NCBI GenBank assembly: GCA_002118135.1 | Contig: BDIU01000185.1 | Location: forward strand, 1-64,000 | Direction: 5' to 3' | From: Trebouxia sp. TZW2008 | Taxonomy: Eukaryota; Chlorophyta; Trebouxiophyceae; Trebouxiales; Trebouxiaceae | DNA: 64,000 nucleotides | In this document: positions 35,201 through 46,000 of the stretch, piece after piece | Numbering within the stretch: the first letter of the stretch is position 1 | Layout: each line of letters opens with the position of its first letter | Program-made: the position numbers and the translations under genes | Notes under the pieces: model-generated | The model's database searches: none | The model's input: the letters and a program-made list of their open reading frames with translations, nothing else | Told to the model about the DNA's origin: nothing

Positions 35201-37445
35201 CGATGTGATTTCTTGTCAATGGCGATTGCAATGGTGGGTGTTTGTGATTGCACTTTCTTTATCTTTAGACATGCCTGAGGTGAGCATTGCGTTGAGTCTT
35301 TGCGGCAACAACACGGTGGGTATCTTGCCAAGTACGGTTCAGTGTGTATGGTGACTTCTGTGGATAACATGGTCATGTAGGCCGACGCAGCAAACACAAG
35401 ACACTGCTTTTGCAGGAAGATGATGGCGGGAGGACAGTGAAGGTCGAGGTGTCTCTGTTGGTGCTACGGCTGCCTCCAGGAGTGCCACCGCCCGCCATAC
35501 CCTCCCCAGCCGTTGCAGCCCGCAACAACTTGGCTGTAGTGAACCCTGCCAATGGCAACCCTGGTATGTCATCACTTCTCATGTGTTGCCACCTCAAAAA
35601 AAGGGCGCTTACGGCCTTTGAAGTGATTGTGTCAGTGTGTCTGAGCAGAGTTTGTTGAGCACTGCATGTGATTGTCAATGCATGCAGATCCAGAGGGTGA
35701 TGGGCAGCAGCTTAGTGAAGAATCAGCAAACACAGCAGGCCCACACACAGTTTAAAGGCAACGGCTGCCACACTCCAGGCTGATTGAGTCTTTGATTAGT
35801 CACCGATTAGCCCAGTGAACAGATGATGTGGTCATTGTGTGCAGATCAAGAGGGTGATGGACAGCAGCCTCATACGAGACAAAGAGGAGCCGCGAGCCCA
35901 GCACCAAGGCAGCGGTTGCCCAGCAGCTCATGGAACGCCATGTCAGCCATGGCAGGGGGCACTAGGGTTCCTCCCCCTAGGCCACGAGAACCCCAAGACT
36001 CTGCTCAGGTCAGTCCAAGCTATTGATGCTCATGCATCTCGGAATTTGAATGCCTAATGCAACTTGCTTTATGCAAGCATTCTTAGAAATTGTGCAGTCG
36101 TAGTGCAGACTATGCACCCTCATACATCTTGGGCTGTGAGTCCATGAACCAGCGCCATCAGATTCAAATATTTGTCAGGTCATGTATATCATAGAATAAG
36201 TCGGGGACCCACGCATCAAGCAGATTTGCTCAAGACTGCACTGTATTTTTGCGACTAGTCATGGTACATCAAGGTCATGCTGACTAGAAAAGCTGTGTGC
36301 AGTTAATCATAAGTTGCTGTCAAGTTTCCAGTTAGCATGCTGCCAAAGACATGACAGCTCATACACATGACAAGAAGGCTTGCACATTGCGCTGTTGCTC
36401 TGAGTTGTTCACAGTTGCAGGACTTGCAGAATATGTGCTTTTCATGTTGCATAATGTACAACCTGTATTGAAGCCAAGGGCTGCTTCTATGAAGGGATCA
36501 AAAGGCGGAATATGTATGTCTCAAAGAGGTCTAAATCTATGAACCTCTATTTGGAATGCCCAAGTGTGCACATTTGTCATGTAATCACATGACTAGCATG
36601 CACATCAACAGGAGGCTGCTGTGATGCAGGGGTCAAAGGATGAGCTGTCCCCCAGTGCTTTGCCAGCACATGCCTCCATGTGGCATGCCAACCTGCCAGA
36701 CATTAGTCAGTGCAGCGTGAACGCAGCTGCCAAGGCAGCTGCTCTGGCATCTGTGGGAGACAAGCTGGTTGACTCATTGCAAGCACAGTCTTTGGATCTA
36801 CCCCCTCAAGCTGCAAAGGTACTGAGTTTAAAATGCAAGATTGACACCAGCATTGTTCTAGCATCCAAGCTGTTTGCATATACACTTGCCTCTGCTCAGC
36901 GCCTGCTATCTGACTGTGCCATGAATAACACAATTACTACTGCAATTTTGGCGCACATGTTGCCGAAGTGGTTGCTCTGCTTGCATTGCATACGAAACAT
37001 CACGGTGCCCCTGAACGCTGCTACAGTCAAGACTTTCTTTGTGGGTGGCTGTTTCAGCATGGGTGGCAGAGTCGCAGTCCACCAATCAATCAGCTGTTTT
37101 GGACTCTTTCCTTGCTGCGCCATTTTGTCACAAAACAGCCTTTTACTGAATGACGAGTGAGAACTTGTGAACCTGCTCAGCTGTTGATCTAAGTGATCAT
37201 CCATGCTTGAGCTTGAAACAAAGTCTGGCTTGTGAGTGCAGTGGCGCCAGAAGCTGCGCAAACCTGAGCATACATTGATTGTCAAGGAAGCTGGGGAGGA
37301 GGATCTTCAGCCTGAACCAGATACAGTTGCTAGCGGCATTCGCAGCTTCATGCAGAGAGGGCAAAAGAAGGAAGTTGATGTACGGGAACGGACATCAGGC
37401 ATACTCCTTAGTGACAGGAATGAGTCCTGGGATCAGATTGATTGA
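29256..37445 (+). CDS. ARC3: ARC3/FtsZ-like plastid-division protein
   Basis: Twelve exons in phase: 29256-29532, 30076-30230, 30991-31149, 31469-31627, 32108-32246, 32821-32960, 33733-33877, 34594-34766, 35416-35563, 35845-36008, 36612-36818, 37242-37445; about 690 aa. The first about 85 residues look like a chloroplast transit peptide (Ser, Ala, Arg, His; few acids). An FtsZ-like fold follows: KVIGVGNRGSSAVGRLI is the N-terminal glycine loop, VSVTRPFEFEGQRKVDAADR the central strand-helix, and MTVAEATNIADNALEHTVRT resembles ARC3. The tubulin/FtsZ GGGTGTG signature is degraded to ASAGTIPGGAP, so GTP hydrolysis is unlikely, as in ARC3. A Pro/Arg-rich linker (exons 9-10) and a helical C-terminus follow; no MORN repeats were recognised. 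Role inferred: Z-ring positioning at the plastid. Confidence 0.78.
30310..30352 (+). repeat. Copy of ARC3-like exon 2 tail
   Basis: 'catctggcactggcaatgttatgcttgt' duplicates the end of exon 30076-30230 (ASGTGNVVLVRKE), downstream of it. Confidence 0.9.
30452..30990 (+). repeat. Three near-identical tandem copies of ARC3-like exon 3 head plus intron
   Basis: Units begin near 30455, 30633 and 30811 with a period of about 178 bp. The intact exon starts at 30991. Each contains the acceptor 'tttctggtttcacaatgcag' (except the first), the code for NAGRPLISPDHIQHIKGPGT and GKGNINVGDGGVDFL, then shared intron sequence. The copies resemble each other more than they resemble the intact exon. Each lacks the exon's last third and any good donor. 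Confidence 0.97.
32341..32400 (+). repeat. Copy of ARC3-like exon 5 tail
   Basis: 'gtgcgcacatcttgcaagccc' and 'aagaccacctcaggtc' repeat the end of exon 32108-32246 (VRTILAALQAPEILKSTSG), downstream. Confidence 0.9.
33550..33695 (+). repeat. Copy of ARC3-like exon 7, nearly whole
   Basis: A segment encoding EPGQSLMHLASDAVRAAAES and PFLEEAVKKSSATLCSC duplicates exon 33733-33877 immediately upstream. The acceptor AG has been lost (…ggacggatggaacc), so it is probably not spliced. Confidence 0.92.
34345..34925 (+). repeat. Copies of ARC3-like exon 8: two heads upstream, one tail downstream
   Basis: Head copies at 34345-34438 and 34465-34536 carry the acceptor 'gcaggtgacaatgg' and encode GDNGDMIVT…LRDYAAEKPAG. 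The intact exon is 34594-34766. A tail copy at 34845-34925 encodes SVSGHSCEDIVMCSTSREWD plus the donor. Confidence 0.95.
35014..35111. repeat. Large imperfect palindrome
   Basis: The left arm 35014-35046 (tttgcccgtatgcctgagg…catgccaagcgca) is the near reverse complement of the right arm 35071-35111. The right arm carries a 12-14 nt insertion (atcacaaagtac). The loop is about 24 nt. Intronic in the ARC3-like gene. It may be a foldback duplication of intron or exon-8-derived sequence ('gctgtttctggccat' in the loop resembles exon 8). Confidence 0.85.
35675..35745 (+). repeat. Copy of ARC3-like exon 10 head
   Basis: 'gcagatccagagggtgatgggcagcagc' repeats the acceptor and start of exon 35845-36008 (DQEGDGQQ), upstream of it. 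Confidence 0.9.
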
Positions 37446-38130
37446 AATGCTAGTTGCTGATGCAATTCTGACTATGTTGCTGCAACTTCTAATGTGGCTT
37501 CTGTCCACTGTCATGTACAACAGTAAACCTCCCGCAATGACACTGTCTTGCACATTACAATGTCATGCAGAACATAGTGTTACACTCGTTAGTCAGGGCA
37601 GAGACATCATCAATTGAGCAACATACTGGAACCCGTCTTGTGCATGTAATTTGGCTCAGCAGGTCTGTGCCAGAACTAGTCTACATGAGTGTCAGAACTA
37701 CAGTACGTTAAACCCAACATATGTGACAAACGCTACCCGGGTGCCAAACATGACAAGCTTAGTTCACCCTTGCGCTGGTCATCCTAGCATGCTCAGCATC
37801 AGGTCTCAATGTCACAGACTTGCTGGTGTTCTGCCCATGAGCGGACAAAAGGCTCCAGCATGCATCAGGACAGGCCTTCTCTATTGCAAGCAGGTTTGGG
37901 GGCTGAACTTGCAACTTGAGGCAAATGGGGCACTGCAAACCATGCAGACAAGAATTTGCGGAGATGTCTGGACATCAGCCAACAAACAAAGGCTTCATCA
38001 GTCCAAAGATGTACATCAGGATGCCAAACACTTGTGCTGCAAATACGCAAAAGGAATTAGGGCTGAGCTTGCTCATTTTCAACATCCAACAACCCTTCTG
38101 TCCAGTACTGAAGAACAAAGTCACATGTGG
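37446..38130. other. Convergent intergenic region
   Basis: 685 bp between the ARC3-like stop (plus) and the GDT1 stop (minus). A TGTAA occurs near 37645. Open frames on the plus strand (37651-38208) have no family support. Confidence 0.4.
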
Positions 38131-41100
38131 TCAGAAGTAGCCAAAGCCGGTGGCTACAGCAAATACCAAAAACAGTACACCGCCAATGTAGCCAACTGTC
38201 TTTTCTGAGATATACTGTGATGCAATGGATCCACCAATGACTGCAATGGCAGTTGCAACAGCATGTCCAACAATGGCACCGCTTGCAACACCTGCAAGCA
38301 ACATGACCATGAGCAAGCTCTGCCTGACATCGCTGCAAAGTCAACATCAAGTACCCACGCAGAAATTGTTTGTGTGGAATGTTCATTCACAGCAATACTT
38401 TCCCATGGGCAAGAGAATATACATTGCAGAGCTGGCAGAAGCAACGTCAGTTCCAGTGGCAATCAGCAGACCAGAAAGGACAGCAAAATTGCTGTGCTTG
38501 CATGATGCACCACCAGCAATCGAGGCAATGCACCTTGTGCGATCCCTTCTGAAGCCAACACAAGAGACTGGCCTAAGTGGGACACAATTCCTGATGTTGG
38601 CTTCAGAAGAGGTAGTACAAAACACCCAGCCAATGTGTGACAGACCGCATGCACAGGCGGGATTACACAGGACATCCTGCCAGCACAGACCACATGCATT
38701 CAGTCATTCAAGACATGTGCTCAATAGGCTCAGCAGGCCCAGCTAGGTGCACACTGGAGCAATCAACTGTCTCCGACCAGTTTGGTCCTATGCTATCCTA
38801 AACGAACACAAAGACAGAGCTGCGCAAGACAGTCCAAAGCATGATCATCCTGCCTGAGAGCAGTTACGGTCCCTCAGATATTAAACATGCTGAAGACAAA
38901 TGAAGCCATGCTCTCCATGTTGAAGATAAAGAGATCTAAAATGCAGCCACACTCTCCATGTTGAAGCGCAATAATGCACATGGCAATTTGCATGCCTGGA
39001 AGCTTCATCATGCATAGTCTGAAGTATGAGCAGACTACTCATGCTGAAGCAAAGTGGTCCACACTGAAATTCGCATGACAGGGAGGGTTGGCACAGAAAG
39101 CTACTCACCAACAGGAGATTGTGCAGCGCCTAGGGCAATGGTGGCAAGCATTGACCTGTCTCCCCACTCTGCTACGAATATCAAGGAGCCCACCTGCAAC
39201 ACTCACCACTGTGTGTCATTGCTCATGTAGCTGGTGTCAGTGGGCCATAACATCAGCTGCGGACTGTTCCTCCACACAGCGCTCACAGCCTGCTTGAACC
39301 ACTCATGGCAATGCAATGAGACGACAATGACATCAGCTACTTCAGGGCAACAAAGTTTCATGGTTGCTGCCACAGGGAGATTTGATGATTCAGCAGGTGC
39401 CTCAGACCTGTCCTGACCTGAGATGAGCTGAGCGACATGTACAGCCAAGCGTCAATAGCCAAAGACAGGGGATTGCCCAGGCAGGAAGCAGAGATGCACC
39501 AGATGATATGGCATAGTCCTGTTATGATTGCAATTGACTGCCATGCATCCAGTAGCATATCGCATATACAGCACAGCTTAAGACTCAGGCAGAAGGCCAG
39601 ATTTGTAAAGCCCCTTGATATTGAGTTAGCTTTTGTAAAATAATCTCAGCAAGGTCTGCTCAGTGAGATCAGCATCTGTGAGCTCAGCAAATGCAACATT
39701 AGCAGCTGTCAGGTTGACAGTTGAGATTTTGAAACTTTGAGAGGTGAGCAATTGTGAGGTTAGAAACCATGAAATCAGTCCACATGATGTCAGCCGCTGA
39801 ATGGCGAGGCATTCACCTCGGCAAATTTCTGCCACCAGGCGCCTCCTAAGCGGTTGCTGTACTCACTGAGAGAGGACTCTGCATCTCCTAGCTGGCCCCC
39901 AGCAGCTGGATCAGCAGGCGTATCATATGCTTCCTGCATATAGGTAGGTCAGCACAGGGACAAGGAAGAGGTGCAAGGGCTGACTGCAAATTGAGCACAA
40001 CCTGCAGCCGCAGACAGTATACAGGAAAGGCAAAGTTGAGGGCTGTAGTTTTGAGGACAAGGGGCAAGGGGTGCAAGACATAGAATGCAGCTACAATCAG
40101 CAGCAAAGCAGTGCTACGCTATTCTCTCCTGTACCATGAATGAGGGTTTTGCTGCATTTCCAGTTGTTGACGGCAGGCAGGATATGTCATACCAGCAAGA
40201 CAACAGCAAACATGATACACGATGCAAAAGCTTTGTCAAAGGTCTGAAACTTTTGTGGGCTGCAAGCCTTACAGATGGTCAAAACTGCAAATTCTGCATA
40301 GCTTCGTATGCATGTCAGACAATGTACTCAGGGATCAGCACGTGTTGGGCAGCAGCATACCTTGAGGGTTTTGACACCAAAGTACACCAGGAAAGCTATG
40401 CCCAGGTACTTCCCAACAGGAACAGTGGAACTGAACTGGTCCGGAACATTCTTGAAGACCACACCAATGCCAACAGAGATCAGCGTCATGAGACCAAGTG
40501 CTGCGACTGAGCCTACAAAGCTGAGCCATTTGCCAACCCTCATGGCTAAGAGGGCCGCTATGAAGAACGTCTTGTCACCAAGCTCTGATAGAAAGATCAG
40601 GGTGAAAGCGGCTAGGAAGCCAGACTGCCCCAAAGGCGACTTTGCTGCATACTCCTGCAATACTGTGCACTTGAGCTCTTGCATGATGTTGTGTCACAAC
40701 ATTATAGCAGCTATTTTGGCATGCCTGTAAACACTGTTGAAAAGGTCAGAAAAGTGAAAGGTTGCCCCAAAGGCAATTTGGCTGCATACTCCTGTAGTCA
40801 CGTGCACTTAGTATCGTTGCATGACTCTCTGTCACAACATGTCAGCAAATTTGGCAGATGTAGAGACAGTCTTGGAGAGGTCAGGGTGAAAGCGGCCAGG
40901 AAGCTTGATTGCCCAAAGGGTGAATTTTCTGCGTACTCCTGCAAGTAGGTGCATTGAGTACGCTTGCATGAGGCTCTGTCACAACAACACAGCAGCAACT
41001 TTGGCAGAACTTTGGACACTGTCAAATACATCAGGGTGAAAGCAGCTAGGAACTGACTTTGCTCCAAGGGTGACTTTGCTGCATACTCCTGCAGTCATGT

Positions 41101-42339
41101 GCTCTGAATGCGGTTGCATGATGCTCTGTCGCAGCATGTCAGCAACTTTGGCAGAAGGTTAGACACTGTTGGAATCGTCAAGGTGACAGCAGATAGGAAA
41201 CCAGATTGCCCCAAGGGTGACTTTGCTGCATAATTCTGCAATTGGGTGCATCGAGTACACTTGCATGCTGCTCTTTTCACAGGAGCACAGCGGCAACTGC
41301 AATCATGTGTACCAAATAGGCTTGCATGATGCTCTGTCACAGCGTTACAGCGGCAATTGCAATCATGTGCACTGAATGCGCTTGCATGATGCTCTGTTGC
41401 AGCAGCAAATTCAGCAAAGCTTTGGAAACGCTGCGTTTTCTGCTTTGAAAAATTCCCTTGATTCAATGCTTTCAGCACTTGTGCCATTTTGCTGAAAAGC
41501 ACAAAATTGAGTGATCAGGCCTGACATTCAGAGGGTCCTGTCAGAATGACATTCTGGGTAATTATGCGGCAGCCCTGGTAAATGTCATGGACCTGCTTGG
41601 CATACCGCATTGACTGCGCATGCAGCGTCAACCCCAAGAATGGCATCCTGAGGCAATTCTCTACATGTCAGCCCTCTCACTTGACTTTGTGCCACACATT
41701 AGGAGGCACACAGAAGCATCAACGGAGTGCTGTGACAGCGCTTGGAGTGATGGTGCTTATCTCAGCAGAAAGTGATTTATGCTATCAAGCTGACCTGTAC
41801 TGCCGGGAGATAGCCGCCTTGGTACAAGTAGAACGCTGCTGCTGCACCGAAGGCAGCGACAAAAGCAAGGCCTTGCAAACTTCGGGTATTGCTTTTGCTC
41901 AAAGTCCTGCGCGCCGCAAGACTGCTGTTGGCTTGATGTGGATGCAGCAACAACATGCTGGCAGAGCCTTTTGCTGTAAGCAGTAATGGAGATGCTACTG
42001 AGGCAGTCAGATCCGCACACTCACTCTTCAGAGCTGCTGGCAGCTTGTTCTGCTGGCAGGTCAGCACCTGAATTGGACGCTGCTGATAGGCGCGGTTGCC
42101 TTCGCTGGGACAACGTTGGCTTTCTGAAACTCCCTGAGACATGTATACACATGGTTGAGCTCAAGGCAAGTCTTGAGAGCTTGCTGCCGTTGGTGTGCTG
42201 CCGGCTACTCACTGTGCGTCGCTCGATTTGTCTGCCAGCTGCAGCTGCATCGAAGGGAGGTGCTGCATACGGCCTGGGGCGCAGTAAGACCCATGCGCGG
42301 TTGACTGACCATACCGTTCAAGATCTGCGAGGACTGCAT
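38131..42339 (-). CDS. GDT1: Chloroplast GDT1/PAM71-type cation transporter (UPF0016)
   Basis: Exons in transcript order: 42339-42213, 41973-41795, 40654-40361, 39933-39817, 39193-39109, 38291-38131, all phase-consistent; about 320 aa. The N-terminus is a Ser/Arg-rich transit peptide, followed by LAFVAAFGAAAAFYLYQGGY. The two family signature motifs are present in their six-helix context: FLSELGDKTFF and FVAEWGDRSMLATIALGAAQ. The protein ends with VASGAIVGHAVATAIAVIGG and YISEKTVGYIGGVLFLVFA, matching plant PAM71/CMT1. Family role: Mn2+/Ca2+ transport across thylakoid or envelope membrane. An in-frame upstream ATG at 42447 would lengthen the leader. Divergent from the glycerol-3-phosphate dehydrogenase gene. 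Confidence 0.93.
38870..39020 (+). repeat. Short intronic tandem repeat
   Basis: 'catgctctccatgttgaag' recurs at about 38910 and 38950, with a related 'acatgctgaagac' near 38885, in the last GDT1 intron. No exon similarity was seen. Confidence 0.6.
40740..41245 (-). repeat. Four tandem copies of GDT1 exon 3 head
   Basis: Copies near 40745-40800, 40888-40950, 41030-41098 and 41175-41240 each read, on the minus strand, an acceptor (tgcag), then EYAAKSPLGQSGFLAAFTL with decay. The intact exon starts at 40654. All copies lie upstream in transcript order, spaced about 145 bp. Further weak 'gcttgcatgatgctctgt' units continue to 41400. Confidence 0.95.
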
Positions 42340-43098
42340 TCGGATCACAGCGAAAGCGCGCACTGGCTTGCCGCTGAGATCACCACTCAATTTTGACTGC
42401 AAACCGTTTGCAGTAAGTCCGCAACCGATGCAGCTTAAGCGCAGCATGCAAAGCTCACGATGAACCTTTCGCAGGCTTGAACCTAAATTCAGATAGCGAA
42501 TGACTGAGCCCTCTCCCCCCCCAAACCTGGAAGTGTTCAACACATGTTTGCTGTGCTTTGTCACGCCATTGCTGAGCAGTCAGGTGGCCTAGTTGCCATG
42601 CACCACTGCCTGTTCATGCTGTTCTAATCTTTGCCTTTTGGCAGCTTGCAAACGCATGCAGAGTGTATCACATACAGTAGACACAAGTACTACATTGCTT
42701 GGTGATGACCGAATTCAGTGCTCATGGTGCTTGTAAAGGCCTTGTGCAAGCGCAAACCGAGCAGCGCCGAGTGACATGGGCTGAAGAAGCGTAGCATCAC
42801 CACAATGATGGCCTGCATGGAGGGGCAGTTTCGCTTCGCCCTTAGCTTTTCTGCCCCTGTTGTTATCTTGCTGCTACAGAGTTGCTACGCATCTACTTCT
42901 ACTTTCGTCACGCACAATCGCTCCAAGCTGGCACCGCACATCCGCACCGCATTATCCCGTTGCACAGAAGCGTGTGCATTAGCTGAAGCCGTCACATTTG
43001 CACCTCGCTCAGCGGCCTGCCGCCTGCAACAAAGTTGGTTTTGAATATTATAGGACAACTTTCGGCAAAGACTAGACCATTTTGGCCTGGGGCTTGGT
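42340..43098. promoter_or_regulatory. Divergent promoter region between GDT1 and G3PDH
   Basis: 759 bp between two plastid-protein genes. It includes an 80-codon ATG frame (42805-43044) that ends before the G3PDH start and could be a uORF; no family support. Presumed bidirectional promoter. Confidence 0.45.
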
Positions 43099-46000
43099 AT
43101 GGTCGCAAGTCTGGAAACCTGCCAACACCTCAGGCCCCCCAAACTCAGCGACTGCGGCCAGCGTTTACCGCAAACCAGGCTGCCGTCAGCTCAGCAGGCT
43201 GCACGCAAGCAGCACAAACGTAGACGCACACTGCCTCAAGCAGTTGCTCAGCTTGTCTTGGGAGATGCTGCCACCAGAACACACACATCCACTGCAAACA
43301 CAGACAGGGCCAACAGTGCCAGACTCTGCAGCACATCCTACAGCTTGAACTGTGAGGAGTGCGCAACTTGCGGCAGACCTCTATCAGGCGAGGCAGCGCT
43401 CTGGTGGAACAAGCTAGACAGATACAGTCAGTCAACCAGAAGGCCCCGCCTACGGCAATGCTGCAGCCCCACAGCACAGCTTGCATCCTCACACTCCTCT
43501 AGCAGAGCCACACAGCCTCACAGGCGAGCAACTGCCTTGAACGCTAGCCGACAAGCAGACAGCGCCAGCAAGCTTGTACATGACTCTGGCGTTTCCACTG
43601 CCACTGAGCATGACAAGGATCAGCACACAGAAGCTGCTAGTCATGTCACAACTTCGCCTTCTAAGCCAAAGGCACCTCCCAGTGCCCCACCTCAACTACC
43701 AGCCCCATACGCCTCACGTAGAACCGCTTTGTTCCCAGCCAAGGAACAGACTCACATCAAAGACTCTTGGCAGACCCTAATGCGGTGGTCCAAAGTGTTC
43801 AAGAAAGACCAGAACGGTGTGCACGTCCTGGACAAAACACAGAAGGTTGTTGTCTTTGGAGCGGGATCCTTTGGCACTGCCATGGGTGTTGCGCTAGCCC
43901 GTCAGAGAAGCACTTTGGGTGTATCTCTGCTGCTCAGAGACCCTTGCATCTGCAAAGATATCAACACTCTGCACACCAATGGGCGTTACCTGCCGGTAAG
44001 CCTTGCTTTTTAGCACTGCTGCTGTCACTCAAAAACAGTGCAAAGATTGCTGTGATTGGCAGGTTCTTGGAAGACCCATTTGGTGCAAAGTCTGTGACAT
44101 TTTGTGGCAAAGTAGCATGTGCACATGGTTGAAGATTGTCTCTGTGCTGATTTGGCAACGCTGCTGACGAAAATGGCGTTTGCAAGCATGGAAGCAAGCA
44201 TAGATCAGCACATCAGCATACAACCTTGGCTCACACATGGTCTTGTCATGATGGCAAATGGCGTCAAATTTCTGCTGTCTTTGTGAACGTATGTGGTGAC
44301 TGCTGCAGGATTTGATGCTCCCAGATAATGTCTCTGCGACGACCAGCACCTCAGAGGCCATTGCTGGAGCCAGCTTTGCTGTGCATGCATTGCCAGTACA
44401 GCATAGCAGGGCGTTCCTCACATCCATCAAGGTGTGTGCAAGGCATACACTTTAATTTGCTGCTGGGCTATGCAAGCATTGTCTAGCTGTACAAGGCGCC
44501 AAGGAACATGTCCTGCTGACACGCATCGTTGTTTGTTGCTGCGGCATGCATTGTCCCAGTTGTGTCAGCCATCAGAGTGTGTGTCCTGCTGACAAGCAAA
44601 GATGCTCAGCTATGCATGCTTTGTTTGGGCTCTACAAGCTGAGCGGGTGGAACTGCTGTGCTCATCACCTGGTTGCCATGGCTGAACATTCCAGCTAATT
44701 GGGAAGAGAGCTCTGGTGGCCATGTAGAGCCCAAATGCTCATTGGGGCTGCAGCCTTCTCAGGTGGCCTGAATCAACAAGACTCAAGATGCAACCACAAA
44801 ACATCGTACCTGGAGTGCTCAGCATGTGCAGCTTAATGGGTAGCGCATCTGGATTTTGTACGTTGTTTGCAGAGACTATGCCTAACGGGGCTGTGGCTTT
44901 TGCACACATGCATCCAAACCCAAGATGTGCGGTTCATGCTCGCAGCCTGATGTAGCCAGGCATTTGCAGTCATGCCTCCTTTCAACAATGCAGTGCATGG
45001 AAATTGTAGGCTGCGTGCAGACGCAAGTCGATGCTCAGGCCAACCTCTCATGCTAGCCGTAGTTACCTTCTCACAGCTGCTGTGTGGCGTGAAGTGATGT
45101 GATGTAAGCATTGTGGGACAAATTCTGCACTGCAAGCAAAAGAAGACAATATGACGCTTCTGCTCAGCACACATGTTGCCTGTTATAGCTGGAATCACTG
45201 CAGGTTGCGAGAATTCAGGGTCGGGGTGTTCAGCACATCCTTTTGTTTTCAACCTCTTCTCCTGCAGCTAGCATGCGGCAGATCCTTTCACTCAATTGTA
45301 CTGTGACACGCTGTAGGACATACTGCCACAAGATTTGCCAATCATGTAACTTAGCAAAGGACTGGAAAGGGTCGCCCGCAAAATGATGTCAGAGCTGTTT
45401 GTTCATGTCCTGCAATCAGTGTGCTGCAGATCCTGTCAGTCATGCGGTGCGATGCTGCAGGACATTCTTCCACAAGATGTGCCAATCATCTCAGTCAGCA
45501 AGGGCTTGGAAGTGGGCACCGGCAAGATGATGTCAGAGCTGATTGTGGATGTATTGGGCCGCAAGCACCCGTCAGTCTTCATCTCTGGCCCCTCATTTGC
45601 CAAAGAAGTCATGACCCTGCAACCAACAGGCGTTGTTGCTGCTTCCAAGGTGGGGTCTTGGATGCATCACCACAGTAGTTTGTCCATTGGTGGCAGCGCT
45701 GTTCTGTTGGAACACAGCCTGGACCCCTACTTCAAGCAAGGGTGTCTAGATAATCCACAACGTTAGATACATCAAGGAAAAGAGTGTACACAAATCTGAT
45801 AAATCTTCGCGCTTTTTATCTCCACCTATCAAAAAGTTTAAATCTAGCTCAGATGGTTAGAACAAAGGACTGAAAATCCTTGTGTTGGCGGCAATGCATC
45901 CCTGCTATGGCATTGTTTGCTGCGTTGCTTGCCAATGCTATGTTTCAAGTACTCATGCTCAGTTTGTCATGGAGTGCCAGATCTGTCTCTGCTGGCAGAA

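Noticed and set aside
38225..38746. 173-codon plus-strand frame antisense to GDT1
   Set aside because: It overlaps the clearly conserved last GDT1 exon on the other strand and shows no domain.
42805..43044. 80-codon ATG frame upstream of G3PDH
   Set aside because: No family support, and it ends before the G3PDH start. At most a uORF.
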